From Bacillus pseudomycoides DSM 12442 (GTDB lineage: Bacteria > Bacillota > Bacilli > Bacillales > Bacillaceae_G): a DNA stretch of 64,000 bases. The DNA is taken from NCBI RefSeq assembly GCF_000161455.1, contig NZ_CM000745.1:3876017-3940016 (forward strand), written 5' to 3'. The notes beneath the pieces were generated by a model. That model saw only the letters and a list, made by a program, of their open reading frames with translations, was not told the DNA's origin and ran no database searches. Below, in pieces: positions 7,613 through 16,400 of the stretch; the first letter of the stretch is position 1, and every line of letters begins with the position of its first letter. Both the position numbers and the translations under genes were made by a program.

Positions 7613-8296
7613 ATGAAAGTATCCTATCACGGGCATTCAGTTGTAAAGATTGAAACGAATGGAAAGGTTATCTTAATTGATCCGTTTTTAACAGGTAATC
7701 CGAAAACAGATTTAAAGACTGAAGATGTTAAGGTAGACGCGATTATTTTATCGCACGGCCATGGTGATCATGTCGGCGATACAGTAGCACTTGCGAAGAA
7801 AAATAATGCAGTTGTTGTAGCGCCGTTTGAACTCGCAACATTTTTAGGGTGGCAAGGTGTAAATACACATCCGATGCATATCGGCGGTTCACATGTGTTT
7901 AATTTTGGGAAAGTGAAATTTACACAAGCATTCCATGGGTCTAGTTATATTGATGAAGAAAACAAGACGATTACATATACAGGAATGCCAGCTGGAATTT
8001 TATTTACGGCAGAAGAGAAAACAGTGTACCATGCGGGAGATACTGCCTTATTTTCCGATATGAAGTTAATTGGTGCTCTTAATAACATTGATGTAGCATT
8101 TTTACCAATTGGTGATAATTTTACAATGGGACCAGAGGATGCAGTGTTGGCTGCGGAATGGATTGGTGCTAAAACAGTTGTGCCGATGCACTATAATACG
8201 TTCCCAATTATCCAGCAAGACCCGCATCTTTTTGTCCAAAAACTAACAAGTAGTACAGGTAAGGTATTAGAAGTTGGAGAAAGTATTACACTATAA
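7613..8296 (+). CDS. ytkL: UPF0173 metal-dependent hydrolase YtkL
   Basis: A 227-residue metallo-beta-lactamase-fold hydrolase. The start MKVSYHGHS, the strand V-I-L-I-D-P-F-L and the metal site L-S-H-G-H-G-D-H (about residues 45-54) are diagnostic. Further ligands are the His in Y-H-A-G-D-T and in P-M-H-Y-N-T-F. Substrate is not established for this family. AAGGAGGAATG gives a strong ribosome site, and a terminator lies directly after the stop. Confidence 0.92.
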   Translation: MKVSYHGHSVVKIETNGKVILIDPFLTGNPKTDLKTEDVKVDAIILSHGHGDHVGDTVALAKKNNAVVVAPFELATFLGWQGVNTHPMHIGGSHVFNFGKVKFTQAFHGSSYIDEENKTITYTGMPAGILFTAEEKTVYHAGDTALFSDMKLIGALNNIDVAFLPIGDNFTMGPEDAVLAAEWIGAKTVVPMHYNTFPIIQQDPHLFVQKLTSSTGKVLEVGESITL

Positions 8297-8303
8297 AAAA
8301 AGC

Positions 8304-8340
8304 AACCCTTCATTTGAAAAGACAAGTGAAGGGTTTTTTA
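8304..8340. terminator. Bidirectional terminator after ytkL
   Basis: AACCCTTCA / TGAAGGGTT stem with a 14-base loop and T-run. The 3' end of the small minus-strand gene at 8338 abuts it, so it probably ends both transcripts. Confidence 0.85.
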
Positions 8341-8502
8341 TGTGTGTAAAACAGGTTTGAAAGTCTGTGCTTGTTTTGGTGTTTCTTTTATTTCCAGTAA
8401 TGTTTGTTCCGGTGTTTCATTTAATTCCATTGCAATTTTTTTGCCATCAACGAAAGCTAAAAATACAGCACCTACAACTTCTAAAAATTTTTTCATTTTC
8501 AT
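8338..8502 (-). CDS. Small uncharacterised protein (54 residues)
   Basis: A short gene read from ATG at 8502, with AAGGAG just upstream on the minus strand and a stop at the ytkL terminator. The product begins MKMKKFLEVVGAVFLAFVDG, one short hydrophobic stretch, followed by a polar segment rich in Thr, Glu and Pro (NETPEQ ... KETPKQ). It could be a small membrane-associated peptide. No homologue recognised. The ribosome site, the terminator and a repeated ETP-x-Q pattern argue that it is real. Confidence 0.6.
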   Translation of the reverse strand: MKMKKFLEVVGAVFLAFVDGKKIAMELNETPEQTLLEIKETPKQAQTFKPVLHT

Positions 8503-8743
8503 TCGCTCCTTCGTTTGATTTCTTGTCTTTATTGTATCTTGGAACTAGAAAACAAACCATCGAATGAGATGACAATAGTCTTACACTGGTGTAAGAATGT
8601 GACTGATAGAATGTAAGGGTCATTTTTGTTATAAAAAAAATAGTACAGATACATAAAAGTACAGTGTAACAGTTTCGGAAATATAGTATACTAAAAATAC
8701 AACACATGAAGAATTTAGGGAAAAGAAAGTATGGTGAAACCAT

Positions 8744-10057
8744 TTGGCTACCAAACATAATCAAATTTTAGAACATATTAATAGCCTGCCGGTAGGGCAT
8801 AAAATTTCTGTGCGCCAAATTGCAAAAGATTTGAGTGTAAGTGAAGGAACGGCCTATCGTGCGATTAAAGATGCAGAGAATAAAGGGTATGTTAGTACAA
8901 TTGAACGTGTCGGAACAATCCGAATTGAACAAAAGAAAAAGGAAAATATTGAAAAACTAACATATGCCGAAGTGGTCAATATAGTTGATGGCCAAGTGCT
9001 TGGCGGAAGAGAAGGGTTACATAAAACATTAAATAAATTCGTGATTGGGGCCATGAAATTAGAAGCGATGATGCGCTATACAGAAGCAGGGAACTTGCTA
9101 ATTATCGGTAACCGTACGAATGCACATCAACTAGCATTAGAAGCAGGAGCTGCAGTATTAATTACAGGTGGATTTGATACAGAAGATCATGTGAAAAAGT
9201 TAGCAGATGAATTAAAGTTGCCGATTATTTCAAGTAGCTATGATACATTTACTGTAGCAACGCTTATTAACCGTGCCATTTATGATCAGCTTATCAAAAA
9301 GGAAATTGTACTCGTTGAAGATATTTTAACGCCAATTGAAGAAACGTTATATTTAAAACCTAGTGATAAAGTAGCGCAATGGCATGCGTATAATAAAGAA
9401 ACAATGCATGGGCGTTATCCAATTGTAGATGAAAATAAAAAGGTATTAGGAATTGTTACTTCAAAAGATATGATTGGCATCGCAAAAGAAACACCAATTG
9501 AAAAAGTGATGACAAAGCAACCGATTACAGTGAATGGGAAAATGTCTGTTGCAGCGGCAGCGCGCATGATGGTATGGGAAGGGATTGAACTTCTTCCTGT
9601 TGTCGATGAAAGCAACCGATTGCAAGGGATTATTAGCCGTCAAGATGTACTTCAAGCATTGCAAATGATTCAACGTCAACCGCAAGTTGGAGAAACGATT
9701 GAGGATATCGTCACAAATCAATTTGTGACTCCGAAAGAAGCAAAGAATGAACACAGTTATCAATTTTCTGTGACACCACAAATGACGAGTTCATTTGGAA
9801 CATTATCATATGGTGTATTTACAACCGTTGTCACAGAAGCAACAAATCGCGCCATCCGTGCGCAGAAAAAAAGCGATTCAATTGTTGAGAATTTAACAAT
9901 TTATTTTGTAAAGCCGGTGCAGATTGATAATGTTGTTTCTGTACATCCAAAGGTATTAGAAATCGGTCGTAAATTTGGAAAGGTAGATGTAGAAGTGCGT
10001 CACGGAGGAGAGGTTGTTGGGAAAGCGCTATTAATGGTGCAGCTGATTGACCGATAA
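8744..10057 (+). CDS. ytoI: YtoI-type CBS-domain regulator (HTH-DRTGG-CBS-HotDog)
   Basis: A 437-residue multidomain protein. Residues ~1-60 form a winged helix-turn-helix (VSEGTAYRAIKDAENKGYV); ~70-185 a DRTGG domain; ~190-310 two CBS motifs (Y-P-I-V-D-E-N-K and L-L-P-V-V-D-E-S-N) that usually bind adenosyl ligands; ~325-437 a HotDog thioesterase-like domain. The order suggests a transcription factor or enzyme sensing a nucleotide and an acyl-CoA; function is not established. The start is a TTG with a weak site (GGTG) seven bases upstream; no ATG in frame fits better. Same place next to ytpI/nrnA as in B. subtilis. Confidence 0.92.
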   Translation: MATKHNQILEHINSLPVGHKISVRQIAKDLSVSEGTAYRAIKDAENKGYVSTIERVGTIRIEQKKKENIEKLTYAEVVNIVDGQVLGGREGLHKTLNKFVIGAMKLEAMMRYTEAGNLLIIGNRTNAHQLALEAGAAVLITGGFDTEDHVKKLADELKLPIISSSYDTFTVATLINRAIYDQLIKKEIVLVEDILTPIEETLYLKPSDKVAQWHAYNKETMHGRYPIVDENKKVLGIVTSKDMIGIAKETPIEKVMTKQPITVNGKMSVAAAARMMVWEGIELLPVVDESNRLQGIISRQDVLQALQMIQRQPQVGETIEDIVTNQFVTPKEAKNEHSYQFSVTPQMTSSFGTLSYGVFTTVVTEATNRAIRAQKKSDSIVENLTIYFVKPVQIDNVVSVHPKVLEIGRKFGKVDVEVRHGGEVVGKALLMVQLIDR

Positions 10058-10065
10058 GTATGGAA

Positions 10066-10120
10066 AAAAGCTGAATGAAGAATCCCTTTTATGGTGAGAT
10101 GTTCATTCAGCCATTTTTTT
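10066..10120 (+). terminator. Terminator of ytoI
   Basis: GCTGAATGA / TCATTCAGC (10070-10078 with 10103-10111) with a 24-base loop, followed by a T-run. It overlaps the 3' end of the decayed minus-strand gene. Confidence 0.65.
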
Positions 10121-10378
10121 ATAAAAGTGTATGAATACAGCTAATAGTAATGAAATGGTGGGGAAGATTATATTTCATGAAGTAAAGGTGATAGGAGAAT
10201 CGGGATAGTAATGTTTCGTATGCCAAATTTCGTATAGAGCGTTTAGAATGAGCGTGATGATAGGAGCTAAGAAAATTTTCTTCATGATTAACGCATAAAC
10301 CTAAACCAATGACGATAAAAGGAACAATGCACAATTACATAAGAAACGGGTTAATTTTGTTAATCCAAACGCTAACAC
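10103..10378 (-). pseudogene. Decayed small membrane-protein gene
   Basis: On the minus strand a GGGAGGTG site leads into a broken gene. Three frames together give one plausible membrane protein: a first segment with L-C-I-V-P-F-I-V-I-G-L-G-L, then MKKIFLAPIITLILNALYEI and H-Y-Y-P-D-S-P-I-T-F-T-S, then N-I-I-F-P-T-I-S-L-L-L-A-V-F-I-H-F-Y-K-K-M-A-E and stop. Each piece is interrupted by a stop or frame change, so at least two lesions are present. Family not named with confidence. Confidence 0.6.
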
Positions 10379-10462
10379 CTCCCTTTATTTGGTAGTTCAA
10401 TTGTAGTATAATTGAATTATCAGATAATTGATATATATAAAGAAAAAAGGATGGTGTTCACT

Positions 10463-10729
10463 ATGTCATCAGAGTTGCTCTTTTTTGGTGGTGTTGCATT
10501 GTTTTATTTTCTTGCCATGATACCTATTCAGTATCTTTACATTGAAGGACTAAATGAGCAAAAACAACGAACAAAGCTTTCACAACAAGAGTTGTATAAA
10601 AATATGTCTTTTGAAGAAGAACAATTACATTTTCACGTGCAAGGAAATCTTTTTAATATTCCACCTGCATTTGTTGCATATATGATTTTAAAAATAAAAC
10701 AATGTAAAAAGCATCAGCATTTATGCTGA
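10463..10729 (+). CDS. Small membrane protein, possibly DUF3949
   Basis: 88 residues from ATG at 10463: one hydrophobic segment (about 4-24, LLFFGGVALFYFLAMIPIQY), then a polar Gln/Glu/Lys-rich region and a second weaker hydrophobic patch (N-I-P-P-A-F-V-A-Y-M-I-L). I recall a similar B. cereus family, DUF3949, but am not certain. Upstream in-frame ATGs at 10412 and 10451 have no spaced ribosome site; the GGATGGTG at 10449 suits 10463. The stop codon lies inside the following terminator stem. Confidence 0.65.
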   Translation: MSSELLFFGGVALFYFLAMIPIQYLYIEGLNEQKQRTKLSQQELYKNMSFEEEQLHFHVQGNLFNIPPAFVAYMILKIKQCKKHQHLC

Positions 10730-10739
10730 TGCTTTTTAC
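10704..10739. terminator. Bidirectional terminator between the small membrane gene and ytpI
   Basis: A 16-bp perfect stem, GTAAAAAGCATCAGCA and its complement, with a 4-base loop. It contains the end of one gene and abuts the stop of the converging one. Confidence 0.92.
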
Positions 10740-11041
10740 ATTGTTTTATACGCTTCTGCTTCTTCGACTGCAAGAGGTGAGAAATGTTTATACTGACGGA
10801 ATCCATTAAAAATACTCGCACCACCAAATAAGATAAATAACACGCCAACGATAATACGTGCGGTAGAGAGTTCTAAGAAAAATTGGTTTGCACCAAATAG
10901 CGCAACGAATACACCGAGCGCCATTGCGGATTTTCCAGCAAGCCATCCTTTTTCCATCGGACGATTTGTACGAAAATATTTTGTTTTATAGAAGAGATAC
11001 AACATAAATGAGATGATAATACAAAAGACTAATACTGGCAT
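10736..11041 (-). CDS. ytpI: YtpI-family membrane protein
   Basis: 101 residues with three hydrophobic segments (about 2-17, 37-53 and 59-78) and a conserved R-x-x-x-N-R-P-M-E-K-G-W loop. The family is known only by name, YtpI. In B. subtilis ytpI also sits next to ytoI and the nrnA (ytqI) gene, so gene order supports the name. The AGGATCAT sequence before the ATG supplies the ribosome site. The 438-base region upstream to nrnA holds two copies of a dispersed repeat. Confidence 0.85.
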   Translation of the reverse strand: MPVLVFCIIISFMLYLFYKTKYFRTNRPMEKGWLAGKSAMALGVFVALFGANQFFLELSTARIIVGVLFILFGGASIFNGFRQYKHFSPLAVEEAEAYKTM

Positions 11042-11084
11042 GATATGATCCTCCGTTAGTTTGTATTTAGGTAAATTTAAAAAT

Positions 11085-11167
11085 AAAACCCCATCGTTTT
11101 AGTTGGGAGAGAGGATCCGTCCATGCATAGAGACGGTCAGATCCTGTTTTAGCCCCATGCCGAGTGA
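11085..11167 (-). repeat. Dispersed repeat core, copy 1 of a local direct pair
   Basis: About 83 bp beginning ACCCCATCGTTTTAGTTGGG, with GAGAGGATCCGTCCATGCAT, CGGTCAGATCCTG and GCCCCATGC. The same core, in the opposite sense, sits inside the inverted-repeat-bounded elements at 34838 and 35391, so this copy is given on the minus strand relative to them. It lacks the terminal inverted repeats seen there. Confidence 0.75.
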
Positions 11168-11256
11168 AAATAAAGGGAGGGAATGAGTGGAGAATCCCTT
11201 TTGTTTTCATAGCCGAGACTGATATGGTGGGAAAATAAACTGGATAAAATTGAACT

Positions 11257-11342
11257 GAAACCCCATCGTTTTAGTTGGGAGAGAGGATCCGTTCATGCAT
11301 AGAGGCGGTCAGATTCTGTTTCAGCCCCATGCTAAGTGGAAA
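11257..11342 (-). repeat. Dispersed repeat core, copy 2 of a local direct pair
   Basis: Nearly identical to the copy at 11085 in the same direction (ACCCCATCGTTTTAGTTGGG, then GGATCCGTTCATGCATAGAG, GCCCCATGCTAAGTGG). The ~90 bases between them are A/G-rich with no gene. Together they fill the space between ytpI and nrnA. Confidence 0.75.
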
Positions 11343-11480
11343 CACAAAACATTATCGAAACTTTCTAACTATTATTATAAAGCAATTGTCCACATGGATA
11401 AATTATTTTCAGTTATAATGAAGGATAAAGTGAGAAAATTGATTACAGAGGTAGAAATCAATAAAAAGGAGACTATACAT

Positions 11481-12413
11481 ATGCACGAACAAATTTTAAC
11501 AGCGATTAAAGAGTTTGATACGATTATTATTCACCGTCATGTGCGCCCAGATCCAGATGCATTAGGTTCACAATGTGGGTTAGGAACCGTTCTTCAAGAA
11601 TCGTTCCCAGAGAAAAAGATTTATATGGTTGGATACAATGAACCTTCTTTATCGTATTTACGAGTAATGGATGAAATTGATGATGAGACTTATGAAAATG
11701 CGCTTGTTATCGTTTGTGATACAGCGAACCAAGAGCGTGTTTGTGATCAGCGTTATACAAAAGGAAAGAAGCTTATTAAAATTGATCATCACCCAAATGA
11801 AGATCCATATGGGGACATTACGTGGGTTGATACGACATCAAGTTCTACAAGTGAGCTTATTTATGAGTTTTACTCTTACGGAAAAGATAAAGGTTTAACA
11901 ATCTCAAAAGAAGCGGCTCGTCTTATTTTAGCTGGGATTGTTGGAGATACAGGTCGCTTCTTATTCCCGAATACATCAGCAAGAACACTTCGCTATGCAG
12001 GCGAGCTTGTAGAAATGGGAGTGGACTTTCCAGCGTTATATAACGAAATGTATAAAACGAAAGAGAAAATCGCTCGTTTAAATGGATTCATTTTACAAAA
12101 CTTTACGATGACAGAGGAAGGTGCAGCTTATATTAAGCTGACAAAAGAAGTACTAGAAGAATTTGATGTACTTCCTTCAGAGGCATCTGGTGTTGTTGGA
12201 GCGCTTGGCAATATTGATGGATTAAAAGCTTGGGTTCTATTTTTAGAGGAGGAAGATGTGATTCGCGTTCGTCTTCGTTCAAAGGGACCGGTAATTAATA
12301 AATTAGCGATGCAGTATAACGGCGGAGGTCATCCGATGGCTTCTGGTGCGAAAGCATCTTCTTGGGAAGAAGCAGATCGTCTTTTCGCGGACTTGTGTGA
12401 GATCTGTAAATAA
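11481..12413 (+). CDS. nrnA: Bifunctional oligoribonuclease and pAp phosphatase NrnA
   Basis: Degrades 2-5 nt RNAs (nano-RNA) and converts 3'-phosphoadenosine 5'-phosphate to AMP. The 310-residue product has the DHH phosphoesterase domain: H-R-H-V-R-P-D-P-D-A-L-G-S-Q (about 20-34), C-D-T-A-N (about 79) and K-I-D-H-H-P-N (about 103, the DHH motif). The DHHA1 domain ends in G-G-G-H-P-M-A-S-G-A. AAAAAGGAG nine bases before ATG 11481 fixes the start; a longer in-frame reading from 11295 runs through the repeat and lacks conservation. A bidirectional terminator follows. Confidence 0.94.
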   Translation: MHEQILTAIKEFDTIIIHRHVRPDPDALGSQCGLGTVLQESFPEKKIYMVGYNEPSLSYLRVMDEIDDETYENALVIVCDTANQERVCDQRYTKGKKLIKIDHHPNEDPYGDITWVDTTSSSTSELIYEFYSYGKDKGLTISKEAARLILAGIVGDTGRFLFPNTSARTLRYAGELVEMGVDFPALYNEMYKTKEKIARLNGFILQNFTMTEEGAAYIKLTKEVLEEFDVLPSEASGVVGALGNIDGLKAWVLFLEEEDVIRVRLRSKGPVINKLAMQYNGGGHPMASGAKASSWEEADRLFADLCEICK

Positions 12414-12433
12414 AACAAGTACTTCATGTGTTA

Positions 12434-12477
12434 AAAACAAGAAAAGTCGGGCCCAGAAGCTCTACTTTTCTTGTTTT
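12434..12477. terminator. Bidirectional terminator between nrnA and ytrI
   Basis: AAAACAAGAAAAGT / ACTTTTCTTGTTTT stem around a 16-base loop. Confidence 0.85.
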
Positions 12478-12965
12478 ATATTGATGCTAATTTCGAGCAC
12501 AGTATCAAAGGAAATTGTTTCGATTTTAAAGCGGTAGCTTCGGTCATAATGTTTGTATACTTTATTTTCAATTGTTTTTATTAACAATTCTTTGTTTTTT
12601 GCTACGCTTTGAACGTTTTTTGTTACGAGGTGCTGGAGGTCTTCTTGAAGAGAAGTAATCATATTTTCAAGAGTAACACGGTCTAAATCGTATTTATCAT
12701 GATTCGGAATCTCAATTTTAATTTCTTGGATCGTTAAAAGGCTTTTATTTTCCTCATTTAATTTAGTACGATCTTCCGTAAGAACATGAAGATTCTTTTT
12801 TAGCCTTGTAATTTCCGTTTCCTGAAACACAATTTTTTTTGCATAATCTTCTTGAAAAACGCCGTATATGTACAAAAAAATAAACCAACTCAAAATCCCT
12901 CCAACGGCAGCGCCACCTAAAAATAAATACCACTTTTTAGCTATTGTAGCGCTTGGAACCCTCAT
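12462..12965 (-). CDS. ytrI: Sporulation membrane protein YtrI
   Basis: 167 residues: a basic start, one membrane helix (about 16-37, WYLFLGGAAVGGILSWFIFLY), then a long Glu/Lys-rich coiled coil (about 45-85) and a C-terminal alpha-beta domain ending E-I-S-I-N-I-K. This matches the B. subtilis YtrI, made in the mother cell and needed for normal spore formation. The start ATG overlaps the ytrH stop (ATGA), so the pair is translationally coupled. A longer reading would add seven residues inside ytrH and is unlikely. Confidence 0.85.
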   Translation of the reverse strand: MRVPSATIAKKWYLFLGGAAVGGILSWFIFLYIYGVFQEDYAKKIVFQETEITRLKKNLHVLTEDRTKLNEENKSLLTIQEIKIEIPNHDKYDLDRVTLENMITSLQEDLQHLVTKNVQSVAKNKELLIKTIENKVYKHYDRSYRFKIETISFDTVLEISINIKQEK

Positions 12966-13303
12966 ACATGATCCTGCGTAATCCATTTAATAATAATAAG
13001 GCCGGTTTGCATGCCGCCTGTTGCGAAAAAAATAAGTAAAATTTGTTTCACAATATCTTTTGTGGCACCTTCGAAAAAGGTTCGTTCAAAGCTATAAAAT
13101 GTATCAAAAGTTCCGCCAATTGCTGCAACGAGTGCCCAAATACGTAAGTTTTCTGCGAATTGTTTTATGGCAGTAAGAGCTGGTTTTCCAACAAGAAATG
13201 CTCCAATTCCTCCGATTAAAGAACCACCAAGCATTACTCCAAATGCAATAAAGTAAGTTGTAATGAGAAGAGAGAAAAAAGTTTGTCTTACATCCATCGT
13301 CAT
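12962..13303 (-). CDS. ytrH: Sporulation membrane protein YtrH
   Basis: 113 residues with three hydrophobic segments (about 6-40, 55-68, 90-108), including the Gly-rich F-G-V-M-L-G-G-S-L-I-G-G-I-G. YtrH and YtrI form a mother-cell sporulation pair in B. subtilis. The GGAGGAG site eight bases upstream selects ATG 13303 (giving 113 residues, the B. subtilis length as I recall it) over the longer frame from 13372. It is divergent from dnaE, with about 110 bases between that must contain both promoters. Confidence 0.88.
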   Translation of the reverse strand: MTMDVRQTFFSLLITTYFIAFGVMLGGSLIGGIGAFLVGKPALTAIKQFAENLRIWALVAAIGGTFDTFYSFERTFFEGATKDIVKQILLIFFATGGMQTGLIIIKWITQDHV

Positions 13304-13414
13304 TCCCCTTTCTCCTCCATATATATGGACAAAGTATAAGAAGTATGTTTTGATTTCCGCTTTCTTCATCACCTATAATGAAAGTAGTCAAATAGATAAA
13401 GAGAGGGTACAACA

Positions 13415-16400
13415 GTGAAGTTTGTGCATTTACAATGTCAAACCGTTTATAGTTTGTTAAAAAGTGCTTGTAAAATTGATGAACTTGTAAGCCGTGCGAA
13501 AGAGCTTGGATTTTCATCACTTGCAATTACAGATGAAAATGTGATGTACGGAGTGATTCCATTTTATAAAGCATGTAAGAAGAATGGCGTGCGGCCAATT
13601 ATCGGATTAACAGCCTCTGTTTTTAGTGAGGAAGAAGAGCAATCCTATCCGCTTGTACTGTTAGCAGAAAATGAGATAGGATACCAAAACTTATTGAAAA
13701 TTTCTAGCACCATCATGACTAAGTCTAAAGACGGGATTCCGAAAAAGTGGCTTTCTCATTATGCAAAAGGGTTGATTGCGATTTCTCCAGGAAAAGATGG
13801 GGAAATTGAACAGTTATTGTTACAAGGAAGAGACGAGATTGCTGAAGAAGTAGCTCGTGCGTATCAAAATATGTTTGGAAGTTTTTATATGAGTTTGCAG
13901 CATCACGCAATTCAGGATGAACTATTCTTGCAAGAAAAATTACCACAATTTGCAAACGAAATAAACATTCCAGTCGTTGCGACAAATGATGTTCGTTATG
14001 TGAACCAAAGCGATGCGCTTGTGCAGGAATGCTTGCTATCTGTTCAGAGCGGAACAAAGATGACTGATCCAGACAGACCAAGGCTCAAAACAGACCAGTA
14101 TTATTTAAAATCATCGGCTGAAATGGAAGCTTTATTTTCTCATGCAGAAGAAGCCCTTCAAAATACAGTTCGTATAGCTGAACGTTGCCACGTAGAAATT
14201 CCTTTCCACGTCAATCAATTGCCAAAGTTTCCTGTTCCATCTAACGAAACATCAGATGCTTATTTGCGCCGCATTTGTGAAGATGGGCTAAATAAGCGAT
14301 ATGGGGCGGTTCAAGATGTACATAGGAAACGTCTGAATCATGAACTTGAAGTTATCTCTCGCATGGGATTTAGTGATTATTTTCTCATTGTTTGGGACTT
14401 TATGAAATACGGACATGAACATGGTATTTTAACAGGACCGGGCCGTGGCTCGGCAGCAGGTTCTCTTGTTTCTTATGTGTTAGAAATTACAGATATCGAT
14501 CCAATTGAGTACAACTTGCTTTTTGAACGATTTCTAAATCCTGAACGTGTTACGCTTCCAGATATTGATATTGATTTTCCGGACATTAGGCGTGATGAGA
14601 TGATTCGTTATGTAAAAGATAAGTATGGTCAACTTCGCGTTGCCCAAATTGTTACGTTCGGAACGCTTGCTGCAAAAGCAGCGATTCGGGATATCGCCCG
14701 CGTAATGGGGCTTCCGCCGAGAGATATTGACATATTTTCGAAACTGATTCCATCAAGGGTTGGGATTACATTAAAAGAAGCATATGAAGAATCCGGGTCC
14801 CTTCGTGAATTTGTACAAGGAAATCTCTTGCATGAGCGTGTTTTTGAAATTGCGAAACGTGTAGAAGGTTTACCACGTCATACGTCTATTCATGCAGCAG
14901 GAGTCATTATGAGTCAGGAGCCATTAACGGGAAGTGTTGCGATTCAAGAAGGGCATAACGATGTATATGTAACGCAATATCCAGCAGAAGTGTTAGAAGA
15001 ACTTGGTCTGTTAAAAATGGACTTCTTAGGCTTACGTAATTTAACGTTACTTGAAAATATTCTTACATTTATTGTGAACAAAACAGGTAAACAAATTGAT
15101 ATACGGAATTTACCTCTTCAAGATGAAAAGACATTCCAATTACTAGGAAGAGGAGATACAACAGGTGTATTCCAGCTCGAATCTGGGGGAATGCGGAATG
15201 TACTCCGCAGTTTAAAACCAAATGAGTTTGAAGATATTGTTGCCGTCAACGCTTTATATCGTCCAGGGCCAATGGAACAAATCCCAACCTTTATTGAGTC
15301 AAAGCACGGGAAGCGTCAAATTCATTATTTACATTCAGATTTAAAGCCAATTTTAAAAAGCACATATGGCGTTATTGTATACCAAGAACAGATTATGCAA
15401 ATTGCTTCGCAGTTAGCGGGATTTTCACTCGGAGAAGCCGATTTGCTCCGCCGTGCAGTGAGTAAGAAAAACCGTGAGATTTTAGATCAAGAACGAAAGC
15501 ATTTTGTACAAGGGTGTTTACGAAATGGATACGATGAAACATCTGCAGAACAAATTTATGATTTAATTGTTAGATTTGCAAATTACGGTTTTAACCGAAG
15601 CCATGCTGTAGCGTACAGTATGATTGGATATCAGCTCGCTTATTTAAAAGCGAATTATCCTTTAGAGTTTATGACGGCACTCTTATCCAGTGCGATAGGT
15701 AACGAAGATAAGATTGTGCAATATATACGTGAAACGAAGCGCAAAGGTTTTCATGTTTTACCGCCGTCTCTTCATAGAAGTAGTTATAATTTCCAAATAG
15801 AAGGGAATGCAATTCGCTATAGTTTGCTTTCGATTCGAAATATCGGGATGGCTACAGTGAATGCGGTGATCGAGGAAAGAGAAAGAAATCCATTTCAAGA
15901 TTTATTTGAGTTCTGTCTTCGTATGCCAGCAAAGTTTGTTACGGAGCGTAATTTAGAGGCATTTGTTTGGGCTGGCTGTTTCGATGATTTTCAAGTTTCG
16001 AGAACAACTTTGTTTAACAGTATTAAGGGTGCTTTAGAGTATGCAAGCCTTGCGCGTGAATTGGGGGAAGAAAGTGTCCCAAAATCAGTATACGTACAAG
16101 GAGAAGAGCTATCTTTTATTGAACAATTAAATAATGAGAAAGAAGCGCTTGGCTTTTATTTATCCAGTTATCCAACGGCGCAGTATGCAAAGCTTGTAAA
16201 AGAACTAGAAATTCCGTCTCTTGCGCAAGCGATGAGGCAAAAGCGAAACGTACAGCGTGCGATTGTTTATGTAACAGGTGTAAAAGTCATTCGGACGAAA
16301 AAATTGCAAAAAATGGCGTTCGTCACTTTTTGTGATCAAAATGATGAAATGGAAGCGGTTGTCTTTCCGGAGACGTATATTCATTTTTCGGAGAGGTTAA

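Noticed and set aside
11295..11480. N-terminal extension of nrnA
   Set aside because: It runs through the dispersed repeat; the ribosome site at 11467 and family alignment both point to ATG 11481.
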